DNA from: Lachnospiraceae bacterium
Lineage (GTDB): Bacteria; Bacillota; Clostridia; Lachnospirales; Lachnospiraceae
Reading direction: 5' to 3'
Assembly: GCA_017614155.1 (NCBI GenBank)
Contig: JAGACK010000051.1
Coordinates: 61,914 to 125,913, forward strand
DNA length: 64,000 bases
The number at the start of each line of letters is the position of its first letter. Position 1 is the stretch's first letter. Both the position numbers and the translations under genes were made by a program. Under the pieces are notes generated by a model. It was not told the origin of the DNA, did no database searches, and worked only from the letters and a program-made list of their open reading frames with translations. Of the stretch, positions 34,441 through 44,580 are shown piece by piece.

Positions 34441-37400
34441 ATGAGTCGGAAATATCCACTTTCAAAAGAAGAAATGTCATTGTATCTGGCCTGTACTTTG
34501 AATTCGGGCCGCAATAACGCCTATCTGGTAGGATGGAGCATGGAACTGCCTGTTACCGGGGAGAACAGGGAGGATACAAAAAAAAGACTTTCCGAAGCAA
34601 CCGGAAAAGTTTTTAAGAAACACAGGATCTTTTCCGCAAGGATCGGTCAGGACGAGGATGGAAATCTCTGGAAATATGACAGCGGCGAAGATGCTGTCAT
34701 AGAATATGTGAAGACGGACCGGGATGATCCTGCACCTGAAGATTATTATGAAAATATGGATCTGAACGGCGGGAGACTCTACAGGCTTCTGATCGTGGAT
34801 GCACCGTCTGCTGTCTGGATATTTACGATCTTTCACCACATAGTAATGGACGGAACAACACGCCAGAATATGGTACGGGATTATGAAGAAGCTTTTCAGG
34901 GAAAAGAGATCGGTGAAGCGGATCTTTCGCCTTATGAATTTGCCGTGTCAGAAAGGGAACAGGAAAAAAGCGATCTCTTCGCTTCGGACAGGTCCTATTT
35001 TCAGGAACTTCTCTCCGGGATCGAGAACCTGCCGCCCGAGCCTGACGTTTTTTTGAAACAGGAAAGCTTTTCACAGTTCTTTTATCCGTTTGACAGAGTT
35101 GATGCATCGAAGATCGGAGAAAAAAAGGCGGCTTCAGGAGTACGTACCAGTACAATATTTATCGGAGCGGCAGGATACACCCTTGCTCTTTTTTCCGGTC
35201 TGGAATCTTCTTTAGTCGCTTCCGTCACATCGGGCCGAACCCAAAAGATCCAAAAAAGCGCCGGAATGTTCGTACGTACTGTACCCATACTCTGCAGGAT
35301 CGGAGAGGACAGAAAGGTTGATGAATATCTAAAGGATCTGGATAATCAGACCACACAGGGAAGGGAACACAGTCTTTACACATATCTGGATATGAACCAG
35401 GAGCTTGGACTGGTTTTGCCGATCGCTTTTGCCTATCAGGGTGATATGATCGCGGATCATGTGGAATTTGACGGAGAAGAACGCAGAATGGGGTTCCTGC
35501 GTGCCAACGAGTCCGAATACGAAATGAGGCTGTATCTTTGGAGAAAGAACGGAAAATACGTATTTGAAGCGGTGTACAGGAGTGATCACTACAGCCGTGC
35601 GTTCATGGATTCCCTGGCAGAAACAATGGAGCAGGTACTGACAGAGCTTCTAACAAGGGACAGTCTTTTTGAGATACAGGCGGTAAGCCCGCACCAGCTT
35701 GACGCCATGGATAAATGGAATCATACAGAGAAAGCTTATCCGGTGACTGATGTTGTATCCATGTTCCGTGAGGCGGTGAAGGATCATCCTGACCGTACGG
35801 CGGTCATTTTCAGGGACCGGAAGCTTTCTTACAGCGAAGTGGATGATATATCCGAAAGGGTGGCCGTTTATCTGAGATCGAAAGGGATCGGCAGGGGAAG
35901 TGCCGTTTCCATGCTGATTCACCGGAGCAGCTTCATGGTCACAGCGACGCTGGGAGTGCTGAAAGCAGGCGCAGCATATCAGCCGTTAGATCCCACCTAT
36001 CCTGTGGAACGGTTGGATTTCATGATGGAAGATGCGGATACGGCTCTGTTGATAGCCGATCAGGATCTTCTGGAAAGCGTACCGGATTATAAGGGACCAG
36101 TGCTCCTGACAAAGGATATTCCGGGACTTCCTTCAGTTGAAAGGCTTACAGATCATCCGGATCCGGAGGATCTTTTCATCCTGCTCTATACTTCAGGTTC
36201 CACCGGAAAACCCAAAGGCGTGATGCTTGAGCACAGAAATCTCGCCAATTTCTGCTATTGGTACCGGGAGTATTCGGATATGGATGAGAATTCCATCGCT
36301 TCTGCTTATGCGAGCTTTGTCTTTGACTGTCATCAGCTGGATCTTTATCCGGCGCTTACGGCCGGAGCCTGTGTCTGTATTATGGAGGAGGAGATCAGAC
36401 TTGACCTGATGGCTATGGAGAAGCGGTTCAATGAGCTTGGCATCACGCATTCATTTATGACGACACAGGTCGGGCGTCAGTTCTACACGCTGTCAAATGT
36501 GGAGAGTCTTAAGTTCTTTTCCGTGGCCGGAGAAAAGCTGGTCCCGGTCCAGCCGGGTGAGGGAAATACCAGGCTGTATAACTGCTATGGACCGACTGAA
36601 TGTACGATCTATGCGACCGGCTGTCAGGTTGAGCATAATACAAACAGGGTGCCTATCGGCAGTCCTCTTTCAAATTATAAATGCTATGTAGTGGACCGGA
36701 CCATGCGCAGGCTTCCGGTTTTTGCTCCGGGAGAATTGCTGATCTCGGGAGCAGGAGTGGGAAGAGGGTATCTGAACCGTCCGGATCTTACGGAAAAAGC
36801 CTTTGCTCCAAATCCCTTCGAAACTGCGGAAGGTTACGGCAGGATCTATCACACCGGAGATATCGCGCGTCTTATGTCAGGCGGCAGCTATGATTTCATA
36901 GGGCGAAATGACGGGCAGGTAAAGATCCGTGGATACCGCATAGAACTTGCAGAAGTAGAGAGTGTGCTCCGTGAATATCCGGGGATAACCGATGCCTGTA
37001 CGAATACAAAGGACATGGGTGAAAACGGCAAGGCCGTGGCTGCTTACATCGTGAGTGATGAAAAGGTCGATATAGAAGAACTGAAGCGCTTCATTCTGGA
37101 ACGGAAGCCTGCATACATGGTCCCTTCCTGGATAATGCAGATAGACAGTATCCCCTTAAACCAGAACGGAAAAGTAAACAGAAGGATGCTGCCGGAACCT
37201 GCGGCATCCGGGTCAGATACCGACGGGGAAGGATCAAAGAGAGAAACAGTCAGGACCTGTGATAATATCCTGGAAGAAGAGCTAAGGGCTGAAATAGAGA
37301 AGATAACGGAAAACCACAGCATTTCCTATATGACGCCTCTTTCACAGGAAGGACTTACCAGCATAGGAGTGATAAAGCTTTCAGCCTTCGTTTATAAGAA

Positions 37401-40400
37401 GTTCGGTGTGAGCATAAGTACGGAAAGATTTAAGGCTATTTCCCTGATGGAACTGGAAAACGAGATTCTTTCCGCGTGGATGAACGGAAATGCCGAAAAA
37501 TCCTCCGATGTTCCTGCCGAAACACGCAGAGATTATCCTCTGTCCGCAGTTCAGCAGGCCGTATACTACGATGCGATGAAAAACAGTGCGGACACAGTTT
37601 ATAATGTCCCTGTCTGTTTAAGGTTTGAGGATATAGATGGGAAACGGCTGAGCAGTGCCTGCGTACAGGCGATCCGTGCCCACGGCTATCTGAATACGGT
37701 TTTCGATATTAAGGACGGAAATCTTTCACAGGAAGTTCTGGATGCGGAACCTGAGGTGAAATACATAAAGCAGTCTTATGATGAGTTTGAAGAGTATAAA
37801 AAAAGCTTTATCCGTCCGTTCCGTCTCAGCACCGGTCCTCTGTACCGTTTCGCGGTCATCGAGACTGACAATGGTGTTTTTCTGATGTTTGACATTCATC
37901 ATCTCATTTTCGACGGCTTCTCCATGGGGATACTGCTGGGCGATATAGGACGCGCCTATATTGGAGAAGATCTTTCCGGGGAAAAGACAACCTATCTCGA
38001 TTATGTCACTGAGGATGTCCGGTACACAGACAGCGGATCCTATCATGATGCAGACCGGTACTATGAAGAAATGCTCTCAGCCTTCGATGCTCCAAGCGAT
38101 ATTCAGCCTGATCTGTCCGGCGAGCCGGAAGAGGGAAAGCTTTCTGTAACGGAAAGCATTATAGAAGCGGATATTGTCGACCGGTATTGCAATGAAAAGG
38201 GATTATCACATTCAGCGTTATTCCTGTCAGCTTCTCTTTATGTTCTGTCCCGCTTCACTGCATCAAAGGATGTGCTGATCTCCACTATCTCTGCAGGGCG
38301 CAGTGATCCAAGGTTTGCAGAGACAGTCGGAATGTTCGTTCATACCATACCTCTGGCTATGAGTTTCAAGGGTGACAGGACGGCAGCAGAAGTGATCTCG
38401 GAATCTGCACAGATGCTGGCCGGAAGTATTGCCCATGAAGAATACCCTATGGCTGAGCTTGCAGCCAAATATGGTTTTTTCACAAATATCATGTATGAGT
38501 GCCAGCTTGGGATAGTAAACGAGGGGGGAGAGCTTGGAGGAAAGGCATATACTTATATCCCCATGCGGCTCGATACTCCGAAATTCCGGATTTCGATCAG
38601 GATAACCCAAAAAGGGAAGGATTATTCGATAGAAGTGCGTTATAATGATGCGCTTTATTCGCAGGATTATATGCAGGTACTGGCGGATGCCATAGGGATC
38701 TGCCTGGGGAGGATGCTGTCTTCGCCGGAAGAGAGCATCAACGGACTGTCTCTTCTTACAGAAGAGGAAAGGCAAAGAGTTGAAGGTTTTGCGATGACGG
38801 ATTCGGGAGAGCTTCCGGTCGGACTGCTTCACAGGGCTTTTGAAAAAACCGCAAATGAACTGCCGGACAGGATCGCCCTCATCGCGACAGACCGGACGCT
38901 TAAGTTTAAGGAACTGAACGAAGAAGCTGACCGGATCGCATCAAAGCTTGCATACACCGGTAAAGGGATCGGGAGAGGAGACACGGTATTACTGCTTCTT
39001 TCCAGGAAAAGCACTTATTTCACGGCGCTTTTCGGTGTGCTGAAAACGGGGGCGGCCTTTGTCCCGTGTGATCCTGAATATCCTGTCGACAGGATACTTT
39101 ACACATTTAATGATTCCAAGGCGGTTCTTATCATCACCGAAAAGGATAAGCTTTCACATTTTCCCGGGCACAGCGCCGTTGATATAGAGGAGCTTCTGAC
39201 CGGGGAGGATCCGGCTGCAGGTGCGGACAAAGGCGGCGGGCGGCCTGATCCTGATATTACGCCTGATGACCTTGCATATATTATCTATACTTCAGGTTCT
39301 ACCGGCAGACCAAAGGGAGTGAAGCTGACACACAGGGGAATAACAAATTACTGTACTCCCACGGAAGCGAATATTCTCTATGATCCTGCAAAGAATGATT
39401 ACAGCAGAGTCTTGTCCGTTACGACGGTGTCCTTTGATATGTCCTTAAAGGATACGGTCGGAATGCTCCTTAACGGGAAGACAGTTATCTTTGCGGACGA
39501 GCAGCAGATGAACGATCCCAGAGCGCTGACCGGACTTTTTCATGAAACAAAGGCGGATGTATTCAGTGCCACGCCTTCACGTATCCTGCAATATATGGAA
39601 TACGAACCTTTTTCGGAAGCCCTGTCAAAATGCCGGCTGATCATAGCCGGGGCGGAGCAGTATCCCGAGAAGCTGCTTACGAAACTTAAGAGTCTTGGAA
39701 ATATCCGTCTCTTAAATTCCTACGGACCGACAGAGATCACTGTTTCTTCCAATATGGCTGACCTGACAGATGCTAAGACAGTCACGGTCGGAAAGCCCCT
39801 CTATAATTACCGGGAATGGATAGTCGATACGGACGGTAACCGGCTTCCGGCTCTCGTCACGGGGGAACTTCTGATCGGCGGATACGGGGTATCTGCAGGC
39901 TATGTCGGATTGCCGGAAAAGACAGCGGAGAGCTTTATCGAATATGAGGGAGAAAGGGTATACAGGACAGGTGATCTGGCCAAATGGGACAGATACGGAA
40001 ATGTAGTGATCCTTGGACGCAAGGATTCCCAGGTAAAGATAAGGGGACTCAGGGTCGAGCTGACAGAGATCTCTGAGATCATGGAGAAGCTGCCGGGGAT
40101 CAAAAGAGCTGTCTGCGTCGTAAAGAAACTGAACGGAGAAGACAATCTCTGTGCTTATTATACAGCTGAAGGAAGGGTGGACTGCAAAGAGATTCATGAC
40201 AGCCTGTCTACAATGCTTACAAAGTACATGGTTCCGACTGCCTTCACGCAGCTGGAGTCTATTCCGGTGACCAGAAACGGAAAGATCGATCTCAATTCGC
40301 TCCCCGAACCGGAATTGTTTGCGGCAGGAGAATATGCGTCACCGGCAAACGAGACGGAAAGGTATTTCTGCGAACTGTTCGGGACAATACTCAAGACGGA

Positions 40401-41787
40401 AAAAGTCGGGGCACTGGATGATTTCTTTCAAATCGGAGGGACGAGCCTTTCCGCTACCCGCATCATGATCGAGGCATCCGATAAGGGATACAGCTTAAGC
40501 TATGGAGATGTCTTTAAGTACAAGACACCACGGGGGCTTGCCTCTCTTTTCACAGACAGCCAGTCGGATACATCTTCCGGTGATCAGTCCCGTTTTAAGG
40601 ATTATGATTATTCGGCGATCGAAGGGCTTCTTGGGAAAAACACGCTGGAATCCTTCGCATCGGGAGACAGGCGCAAGATAGGTAACGTTCTGCTTACGGG
40701 AGCCACAGGCTTTATGGGCATGCATGTGCTGGCTGAATTCCTGCGGAGTGAAGAAGGGATCATATGGTGCTTTGTGCGCAGGGGAAGATATGACGATCCC
40801 ATGCTCCGTCTGAAAAATATGCTCTATTATTATTTCGAGAATGAGTTTGAGGACTGTCTCGACCGGATCCGGGCGGTGGATGGAGACGTCATGCGCTACG
40901 ATGCGTTTGAAGCACTGGAGGGAGAGGACATCAGTACGGTATTTAACTGTGCAGCAAGCGTCAAGCATTTTTCAAGCGGGACCGATATCGAGGATATCAA
41001 TGTGGGCGGTGCCCAAAACTGTGTCAGGTTCGCAAAGAAAAAAGGGATCCGGCTGATACATTTTTCCACGCTTTCAGTTGCCGGAGTGAAGCATCCGACA
41101 GACCTGGCAGCAGATGAAGTCCTTTCCGAGCAGAGCTTTTATTTCGGTCAGATCCTGGATAACCAGTATGTGGTATCAAAGCTCATTTCAGAGAGAGTGG
41201 TGCTCGAAGCCGCCGCAACGCAGGGAGTGGATGCAAAGGTGATCAGGGTCGGTACCCTTGCACCCCGGGAATCGGACGGTGAATTCCAGATCAATATATT
41301 GAGCAACAGTTTTATGGAAAGGCTGAGAAGCTACGCGCTCCTGAAATGTTTCCCTTATTCACGCATGAATTCGGCGATGCGTCTTGGAGCGATAGATTCA
41401 AGCGCTGCAGCTTTCCTTAAACTTGCCCAAACGCCGCGTGAAAACTGCCTTTTCCATGCAGTGAACAATCATTTGGTGCCTACCGTGGATGTCATCCGGA
41501 TCATGCAGGAGAGGGGCTTTGACATCTCTTGTGTTGAAGATACGGAGTTTTCAAAGGCTCTGACGGAAGCCGAAAAGGATCCCCGGAAGGCTGCGATCCT
41601 GTCGAGCTTTCTTGCGTATAACAGGAAAATCCCCACCGTGCCGGTCCCTGTGGAGTGTGAATTTACGAGCCAGGTGCTGTCAAGGCTTGGATTTTTCTGG
41701 AATATGCCGGACAGGGAATACATACGCAGATTTATCAATGGCATCTCGGAACTGGGATTTTTTGATGAAGAAAATCTGATAAGATGA
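34441..41787 (+). CDS. Two-module nonribosomal peptide synthetase, C-A-T-C-A-T-R
   Basis: 2448 residues. C1 (1-430) has FHHIVMDG at about 131-137. A1 (440-925) has YTSGSTGKPKG at about 583, YGPTE and NQNGKVN. T1 carries Ser974 in the unusual EGLTSIG. C2 (1025-1455) has HHLIFDG at 1153-1159. A2 (1465-1940) has YTSGSTGRPKG at about 1616, YGPTE and TRNGKID. T2 has Ser2002 in IGGTSL. The end is a thioester reductase (2065-2448) with TGATGFMG at 2086-2093 and Tyr2243/Lys2247. It should assemble and reductively release a dipeptide as an aldehyde. A condensation domain precedes the first A domain, so an acyl or amino starter is expected. Hand-read specificity residues: A1 D-C-L-Q-S-A-C-I-Y-K, A2 D-M-K-S-I-A-S-V-S-K; I do not assign amino acids. 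Confidence 0.92.
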   Translation: MSRKYPLSKEEMSLYLACTLNSGRNNAYLVGWSMELPVTGENREDTKKRLSEATGKVFKKHRIFSARIGQDEDGNLWKYDSGEDAVIEYVKTDRDDPAPEDYYENMDLNGGRLYRLLIVDAPSAVWIFTIFHHIVMDGTTRQNMVRDYEEAFQGKEIGEADLSPYEFAVSEREQEKSDLFASDRSYFQELLSGIENLPPEPDVFLKQESFSQFFYPFDRVDASKIGEKKAASGVRTSTIFIGAAGYTLALFSGLESSLVASVTSGRTQKIQKSAGMFVRTVPILCRIGEDRKVDEYLKDLDNQTTQGREHSLYTYLDMNQELGLVLPIAFAYQGDMIADHVEFDGEERRMGFLRANESEYEMRLYLWRKNGKYVFEAVYRSDHYSRAFMDSLAETMEQVLTELLTRDSLFEIQAVSPHQLDAMDKWNHTEKAYPVTDVVSMFREAVKDHPDRTAVIFRDRKLSYSEVDDISERVAVYLRSKGIGRGSAVSMLIHRSSFMVTATLGVLKAGAAYQPLDPTYPVERLDFMMEDADTALLIADQDLLESVPDYKGPVLLTKDIPGLPSVERLTDHPDPEDLFILLYTSGSTGKPKGVMLEHRNLANFCYWYREYSDMDENSIASAYASFVFDCHQLDLYPALTAGACVCIMEEEIRLDLMAMEKRFNELGITHSFMTTQVGRQFYTLSNVESLKFFSVAGEKLVPVQPGEGNTRLYNCYGPTECTIYATGCQVEHNTNRVPIGSPLSNYKCYVVDRTMRRLPVFAPGELLISGAGVGRGYLNRPDLTEKAFAPNPFETAEGYGRIYHTGDIARLMSGGSYDFIGRNDGQVKIRGYRIELAEVESVLREYPGITDACTNTKDMGENGKAVAAYIVSDEKVDIEELKRFILERKPAYMVPSWIMQIDSIPLNQNGKVNRRMLPEPAASGSDTDGEGSKRETVRTCDNILEEELRAEIEKITENHSISYMTPLSQEGLTSIGVIKLSAFVYKKFGVSISTERFKAISLMELENEILSAWMNGNAEKSSDVPAETRRDYPLSAVQQAVYYDAMKNSADTVYNVPVCLRFEDIDGKRLSSACVQAIRAHGYLNTVFDIKDGNLSQEVLDAEPEVKYIKQSYDEFEEYKKSFIRPFRLSTGPLYRFAVIETDNGVFLMFDIHHLIFDGFSMGILLGDIGRAYIGEDLSGEKTTYLDYVTEDVRYTDSGSYHDADRYYEEMLSAFDAPSDIQPDLSGEPEEGKLSVTESIIEADIVDRYCNEKGLSHSALFLSASLYVLSRFTASKDVLISTISAGRSDPRFAETVGMFVHTIPLAMSFKGDRTAAEVISESAQMLAGSIAHEEYPMAELAAKYGFFTNIMYECQLGIVNEGGELGGKAYTYIPMRLDTPKFRISIRITQKGKDYSIEVRYNDALYSQDYMQVLADAIGICLGRMLSSPEESINGLSLLTEEERQRVEGFAMTDSGELPVGLLHRAFEKTANELPDRIALIATDRTLKFKELNEEADRIASKLAYTGKGIGRGDTVLLLLSRKSTYFTALFGVLKTGAAFVPCDPEYPVDRILYTFNDSKAVLIITEKDKLSHFPGHSAVDIEELLTGEDPAAGADKGGGRPDPDITPDDLAYIIYTSGSTGRPKGVKLTHRGITNYCTPTEANILYDPAKNDYSRVLSVTTVSFDMSLKDTVGMLLNGKTVIFADEQQMNDPRALTGLFHETKADVFSATPSRILQYMEYEPFSEALSKCRLIIAGAEQYPEKLLTKLKSLGNIRLLNSYGPTEITVSSNMADLTDAKTVTVGKPLYNYREWIVDTDGNRLPALVTGELLIGGYGVSAGYVGLPEKTAESFIEYEGERVYRTGDLAKWDRYGNVVILGRKDSQVKIRGLRVELTEISEIMEKLPGIKRAVCVVKKLNGEDNLCAYYTAEGRVDCKEIHDSLSTMLTKYMVPTAFTQLESIPVTRNGKIDLNSLPEPELFAAGEYASPANETERYFCELFGTILKTEKVGALDDFFQIGGTSLSATRIMIEASDKGYSLSYGDVFKYKTPRGLASLFTDSQSDTSSGDQSRFKDYDYSAIEGLLGKNTLESFASGDRRKIGNVLLTGATGFMGMHVLAEFLRSEEGIIWCFVRRGRYDDPMLRLKNMLYYYFENEFEDCLDRIRAVDGDVMRYDAFEALEGEDISTVFNCAASVKHFSSGTDIEDINVGGAQNCVRFAKKKGIRLIHFSTLSVAGVKHPTDLAADEVLSEQSFYFGQILDNQYVVSKLISERVVLEAAATQGVDAKVIRVGTLAPRESDGEFQINILSNSFMERLRSYALLKCFPYSRMNSAMRLGAIDSSAAAFLKLAQTPRENCLFHAVNNHLVPTVDVIRIMQERGFDISCVEDTEFSKALTEAEKDPRKAAILSSFLAYNRKIPTVPVPVECEFTSQVLSRLGFFWNMPDREYIRRFINGISELGFFDEENLIR

Positions 41788-41849
41788 TGTCAGTGTCAAA
41801 ACAGTATAAACAGGCGTGTGTTCACGTAAACAGATTGAAAGGAAGATAA

Positions 41850-43196
41850 ATGAAAACCATAACAACTGAAGAAGCGGAAAGGCTCATAAAGGAAGCAGAA
41901 AAACTGTCAAGGGATGAGCTGAAAGAACTTCAGAATAAAAGGCTCAAAGAGCTTGTCGGGTTTGTCCGGGAAAATTCTCCTTTGTTCAGGGAACTTTACA
42001 GGGATATCCCGGAGGATTTCACTATTACGGACCTGCCGGCAGTAAGGAGGGATGAGCTGGTTCCCCGTTATGAGGACTGGGTGACGGAAAGAGGGATCAG
42101 ACGTGAGGAAGTGCTGAAGTTCATGGAGGAACAGGAAGGATGGGAAAAGTATCTCGGGAAATACTCGATCCTGCACACCTCCGGAACAACGAGTGAGCCG
42201 ATGCCCATGCTGCGGGACGATTACCACAATGTGATCCACCTGGCCCTGATGCGGATGAGGCTTTATGGAGGAAGCATGCCTGAGGTGCTGGATCTTTCCA
42301 GATATAAGAAGCTGGGAGTCATATATGCGCATAAAGGCGTATCTTCATATAACAGCTATCTGAGACAGATAGAGGCGCATCCCGAATACAGGGATAATTT
42401 TGTCATAGTCAGTACGATCGAGCCGACAGAAAAAATACTTAAGACTGCACAGGAACTCCGGCCGGACTCATTATCGGGCTATCCTTCAGCTCTTGCGGTT
42501 CTCGCCGAGGCTCAGCTTCAGGGGCGGATCAGCCTTGACATCAAACTGGTCCTGTCTTCTGCGGAACTGATGACGGAGGGAATGTACGCAACGATAAAGA
42601 AAGCCTTTAACTGCCCGGTATTAAACAATTACTGTTCCACGGAGGGAGGAGAGGCCGCTATGGCTTCGGATTGCCCTCACCTTCATATCAATGAGGACTG
42701 GATCATCATTGAACCCGTTGATAAAGAGGGCAATGTCATAAAGCCGGATACGGATCAGTGGTCCGAAGGGATCTATATCACGGATCTGACCAACCAGATA
42801 CAGCCCATCATCCGCTATTATATGAGTGACAGGGTGAAGATACATACTACGGATGATGGCTATGGAAAGCCGTTTTACTGGATGGAGGTTCAGGACAGGA
42901 CCGGGAGCCTGTTTACCTTCTGCGGCAAACAGCTGATGATCATACAGCTTGCGTCCTGCGTGGCGGAAAATGTACTTTTGATACAGTTCATCCAGAATGC
43001 GCCTGATGAAATGGAGATCCGCCTGATCCCTGAGCCCGGATATGATAAGCAGAAGCTTCTTGAGGAAACAAAGAGCATATTCACTTCATTTATGGAAGGA
43101 GAGGGCTGTAAGGGCTTTAAGGTGACCGCCTCGGATAAGGATCTGATCAAAAATGAAAGAGGAGGGAAGCTTTCATATTATTACAAAAACTACTGA
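41850..43196 (+). CDS. PaaK-like adenylate-forming enzyme
   Basis: 448 residues, phenylacetate-CoA-ligase/CapK relatives. Glycine-rich motif ILHTSGTTSEPMPM (about 107-120), SAELMTE, acceptor motif NYCSTEGGEAAM, late DLTNQIQPIIRYYMSDRV, and a C-terminal KNERGGKLSYYY lysine. It likely activates a carboxylic acid as an AMP ester and passes it to CoA, a carrier or an amine. Starts 62 bases after the NRPS. Inferred role: priming the first condensation domain with an acyl group, or tailoring the product. Confidence 0.75.
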   Translation: MKTITTEEAERLIKEAEKLSRDELKELQNKRLKELVGFVRENSPLFRELYRDIPEDFTITDLPAVRRDELVPRYEDWVTERGIRREEVLKFMEEQEGWEKYLGKYSILHTSGTTSEPMPMLRDDYHNVIHLALMRMRLYGGSMPEVLDLSRYKKLGVIYAHKGVSSYNSYLRQIEAHPEYRDNFVIVSTIEPTEKILKTAQELRPDSLSGYPSALAVLAEAQLQGRISLDIKLVLSSAELMTEGMYATIKKAFNCPVLNNYCSTEGGEAAMASDCPHLHINEDWIIIEPVDKEGNVIKPDTDQWSEGIYITDLTNQIQPIIRYYMSDRVKIHTTDDGYGKPFYWMEVQDRTGSLFTFCGKQLMIIQLASCVAENVLLIQFIQNAPDEMEIRLIPEPGYDKQKLLEETKSIFTSFMEGEGCKGFKVTASDKDLIKNERGGKLSYYYKNY

Positions 43197-43221
43197 TGTT
43201 AATTGATATGGGAGAACCGAT

Positions 43222-44580
43222 ATGAAGAAGGTCGTATTGTTTTCAAGCAACACAAAGAAAAGAAAAGCTTCCCATTTTCTGGATATGTATCCCAAATGGA
43301 ACAGACAGTGGGATGAGGTGGCCGCAAAACATGAGGAGCTGGACATCACTCTGGTTTTTCAGCTGAACGGCAGATATCTTTTGGATATCGTTGATGGAAA
43401 GATCGCTGATCCGCCGCGCCGGGTAAAGGTGGTCACGTTGCCGGCGGATGCGTCCATTGCTGATTTTATAAAGGCTATTGAGGATTGCAAACCTGATATC
43501 GTTCTTGCCATGCCGCTTCCCATCAGCGGATATGACTGGAATGTGATCAGGGATGCTGCCATCGCGGATTCACTGAGGGATGACGGTATAGAATGTATCT
43601 GCTCAAGTTTCCGGACAGCCCTTGACTGCTTTGATAAAGGCAGAACAAACCGGGTCCTGAAGGATAACGGGTTTAACGTGTCTGAAGGGTTCTGCGTTGA
43701 TCACGAACTGTTCCGGATCGATGAAGAAAAGACGGACTCGACCGTAAATGCTTATCGTGAAAGTGTTCTGTGGAAGATAAGAAAAATGGCACCGGTCATC
43801 ATCAAAAGCGCTACAGGTTCCGGCTCCATCGGAATACATGTTTCGGAAAACTTTGAAGATGCGAAGCAGTTCCTGCTTTCAGAGGACTTTTCCGAGGATA
43901 TGGTGGTGGAGAGATTCATTAAAGGGGATGAATACGGTGTTGAGATCCATGGCTGCAACGGAAAATATATCATCTCGCCGCCTTTCAGGAAAATGAGTTT
44001 TGAACAAAGGCTCGTAAATGACCCGCTTGGAATGGCAACGCTGAAATACGGACCTGTATGTGGCGAAAAACTACACGTTGACCGGTTGAGGAACGAGCTT
44101 GAAAGGCTTGCAGATGTCATGGGCTTTACCGGTATAGTGAATCTCGATCTCTTCTTTGCAGATGATAAATGGTATATCATCGACATCAACAGCCGGTGGT
44201 CAGGAATAACATCACTTGTTACTGCCGCCCAGGGGAGAAGCGCATATGACGTTTTTGTTGAGCAGATCACCGGAACCGGAAGGGAGCTGAGTGAACTTTC
44301 AAGCTGGAAGCGCTGTTTACAGTTCAAGATCCCGCAGTCGGATCCGGTTGATTTTGGAGCACTTGTTGAAGAAGGATATCTGACCAGTGTTTCCCATGAA
44401 AAAATCATTATTGCCGGGGAAGAAAGATGGTACAATGATGCCGTCACAAAAGGGTACGATTCGCTTGAGGATCTTGCGGAAGGCTTTGCTTCACTGAGGG
44501 AAAAATACCCGCAGATTATTCCTGAAAAAAGCGTAAAAACATTAAAGGAGGATATTGATCATGTCAAAAGTTTCAGTTGA
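43222..44580 (+). CDS. ATP-grasp ligase
   Basis: 452 residues. N-terminal Rossmann-like part (KKVVLFSSN..., PDIVLAMPLPISGYDW), then an ATP-grasp fold: PVIIKSATGSGSIGIHV as the flexible ATP loop, VVERFIKGDEYGVEIH, and GIVNLDLFFADDKWYIIDINSRWSG with metal-binding Asp/Glu and Asn. Such enzymes form amide or thioester bonds through acyl phosphates. Twenty-five bases after the PaaK-like gene. It may attach an amino acid or other amine to the peptide, a role inferred from position. Its end overlaps the STAS-kinase gene. Confidence 0.8.
   Translation: MKKVVLFSSNTKKRKASHFLDMYPKWNRQWDEVAAKHEELDITLVFQLNGRYLLDIVDGKIADPPRRVKVVTLPADASIADFIKAIEDCKPDIVLAMPLPISGYDWNVIRDAAIADSLRDDGIECICSSFRTALDCFDKGRTNRVLKDNGFNVSEGFCVDHELFRIDEEKTDSTVNAYRESVLWKIRKMAPVIIKSATGSGSIGIHVSENFEDAKQFLLSEDFSEDMVVERFIKGDEYGVEIHGCNGKYIISPPFRKMSFEQRLVNDPLGMATLKYGPVCGEKLHVDRLRNELERLADVMGFTGIVNLDLFFADDKWYIIDINSRWSGITSLVTAAQGRSAYDVFVEQITGTGRELSELSSWKRCLQFKIPQSDPVDFGALVEEGYLTSVSHEKIIIAGEERWYNDAVTKGYDSLEDLAEGFASLREKYPQIIPEKSVKTLKEDIDHVKSFS

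Noticed and set aside
34441-41787. Amino-acid prediction from hand-read A-domain codes
   Set aside because: Residue picks depend on an unaided alignment and match no code I can recall with confidence, so no substrate is claimed.
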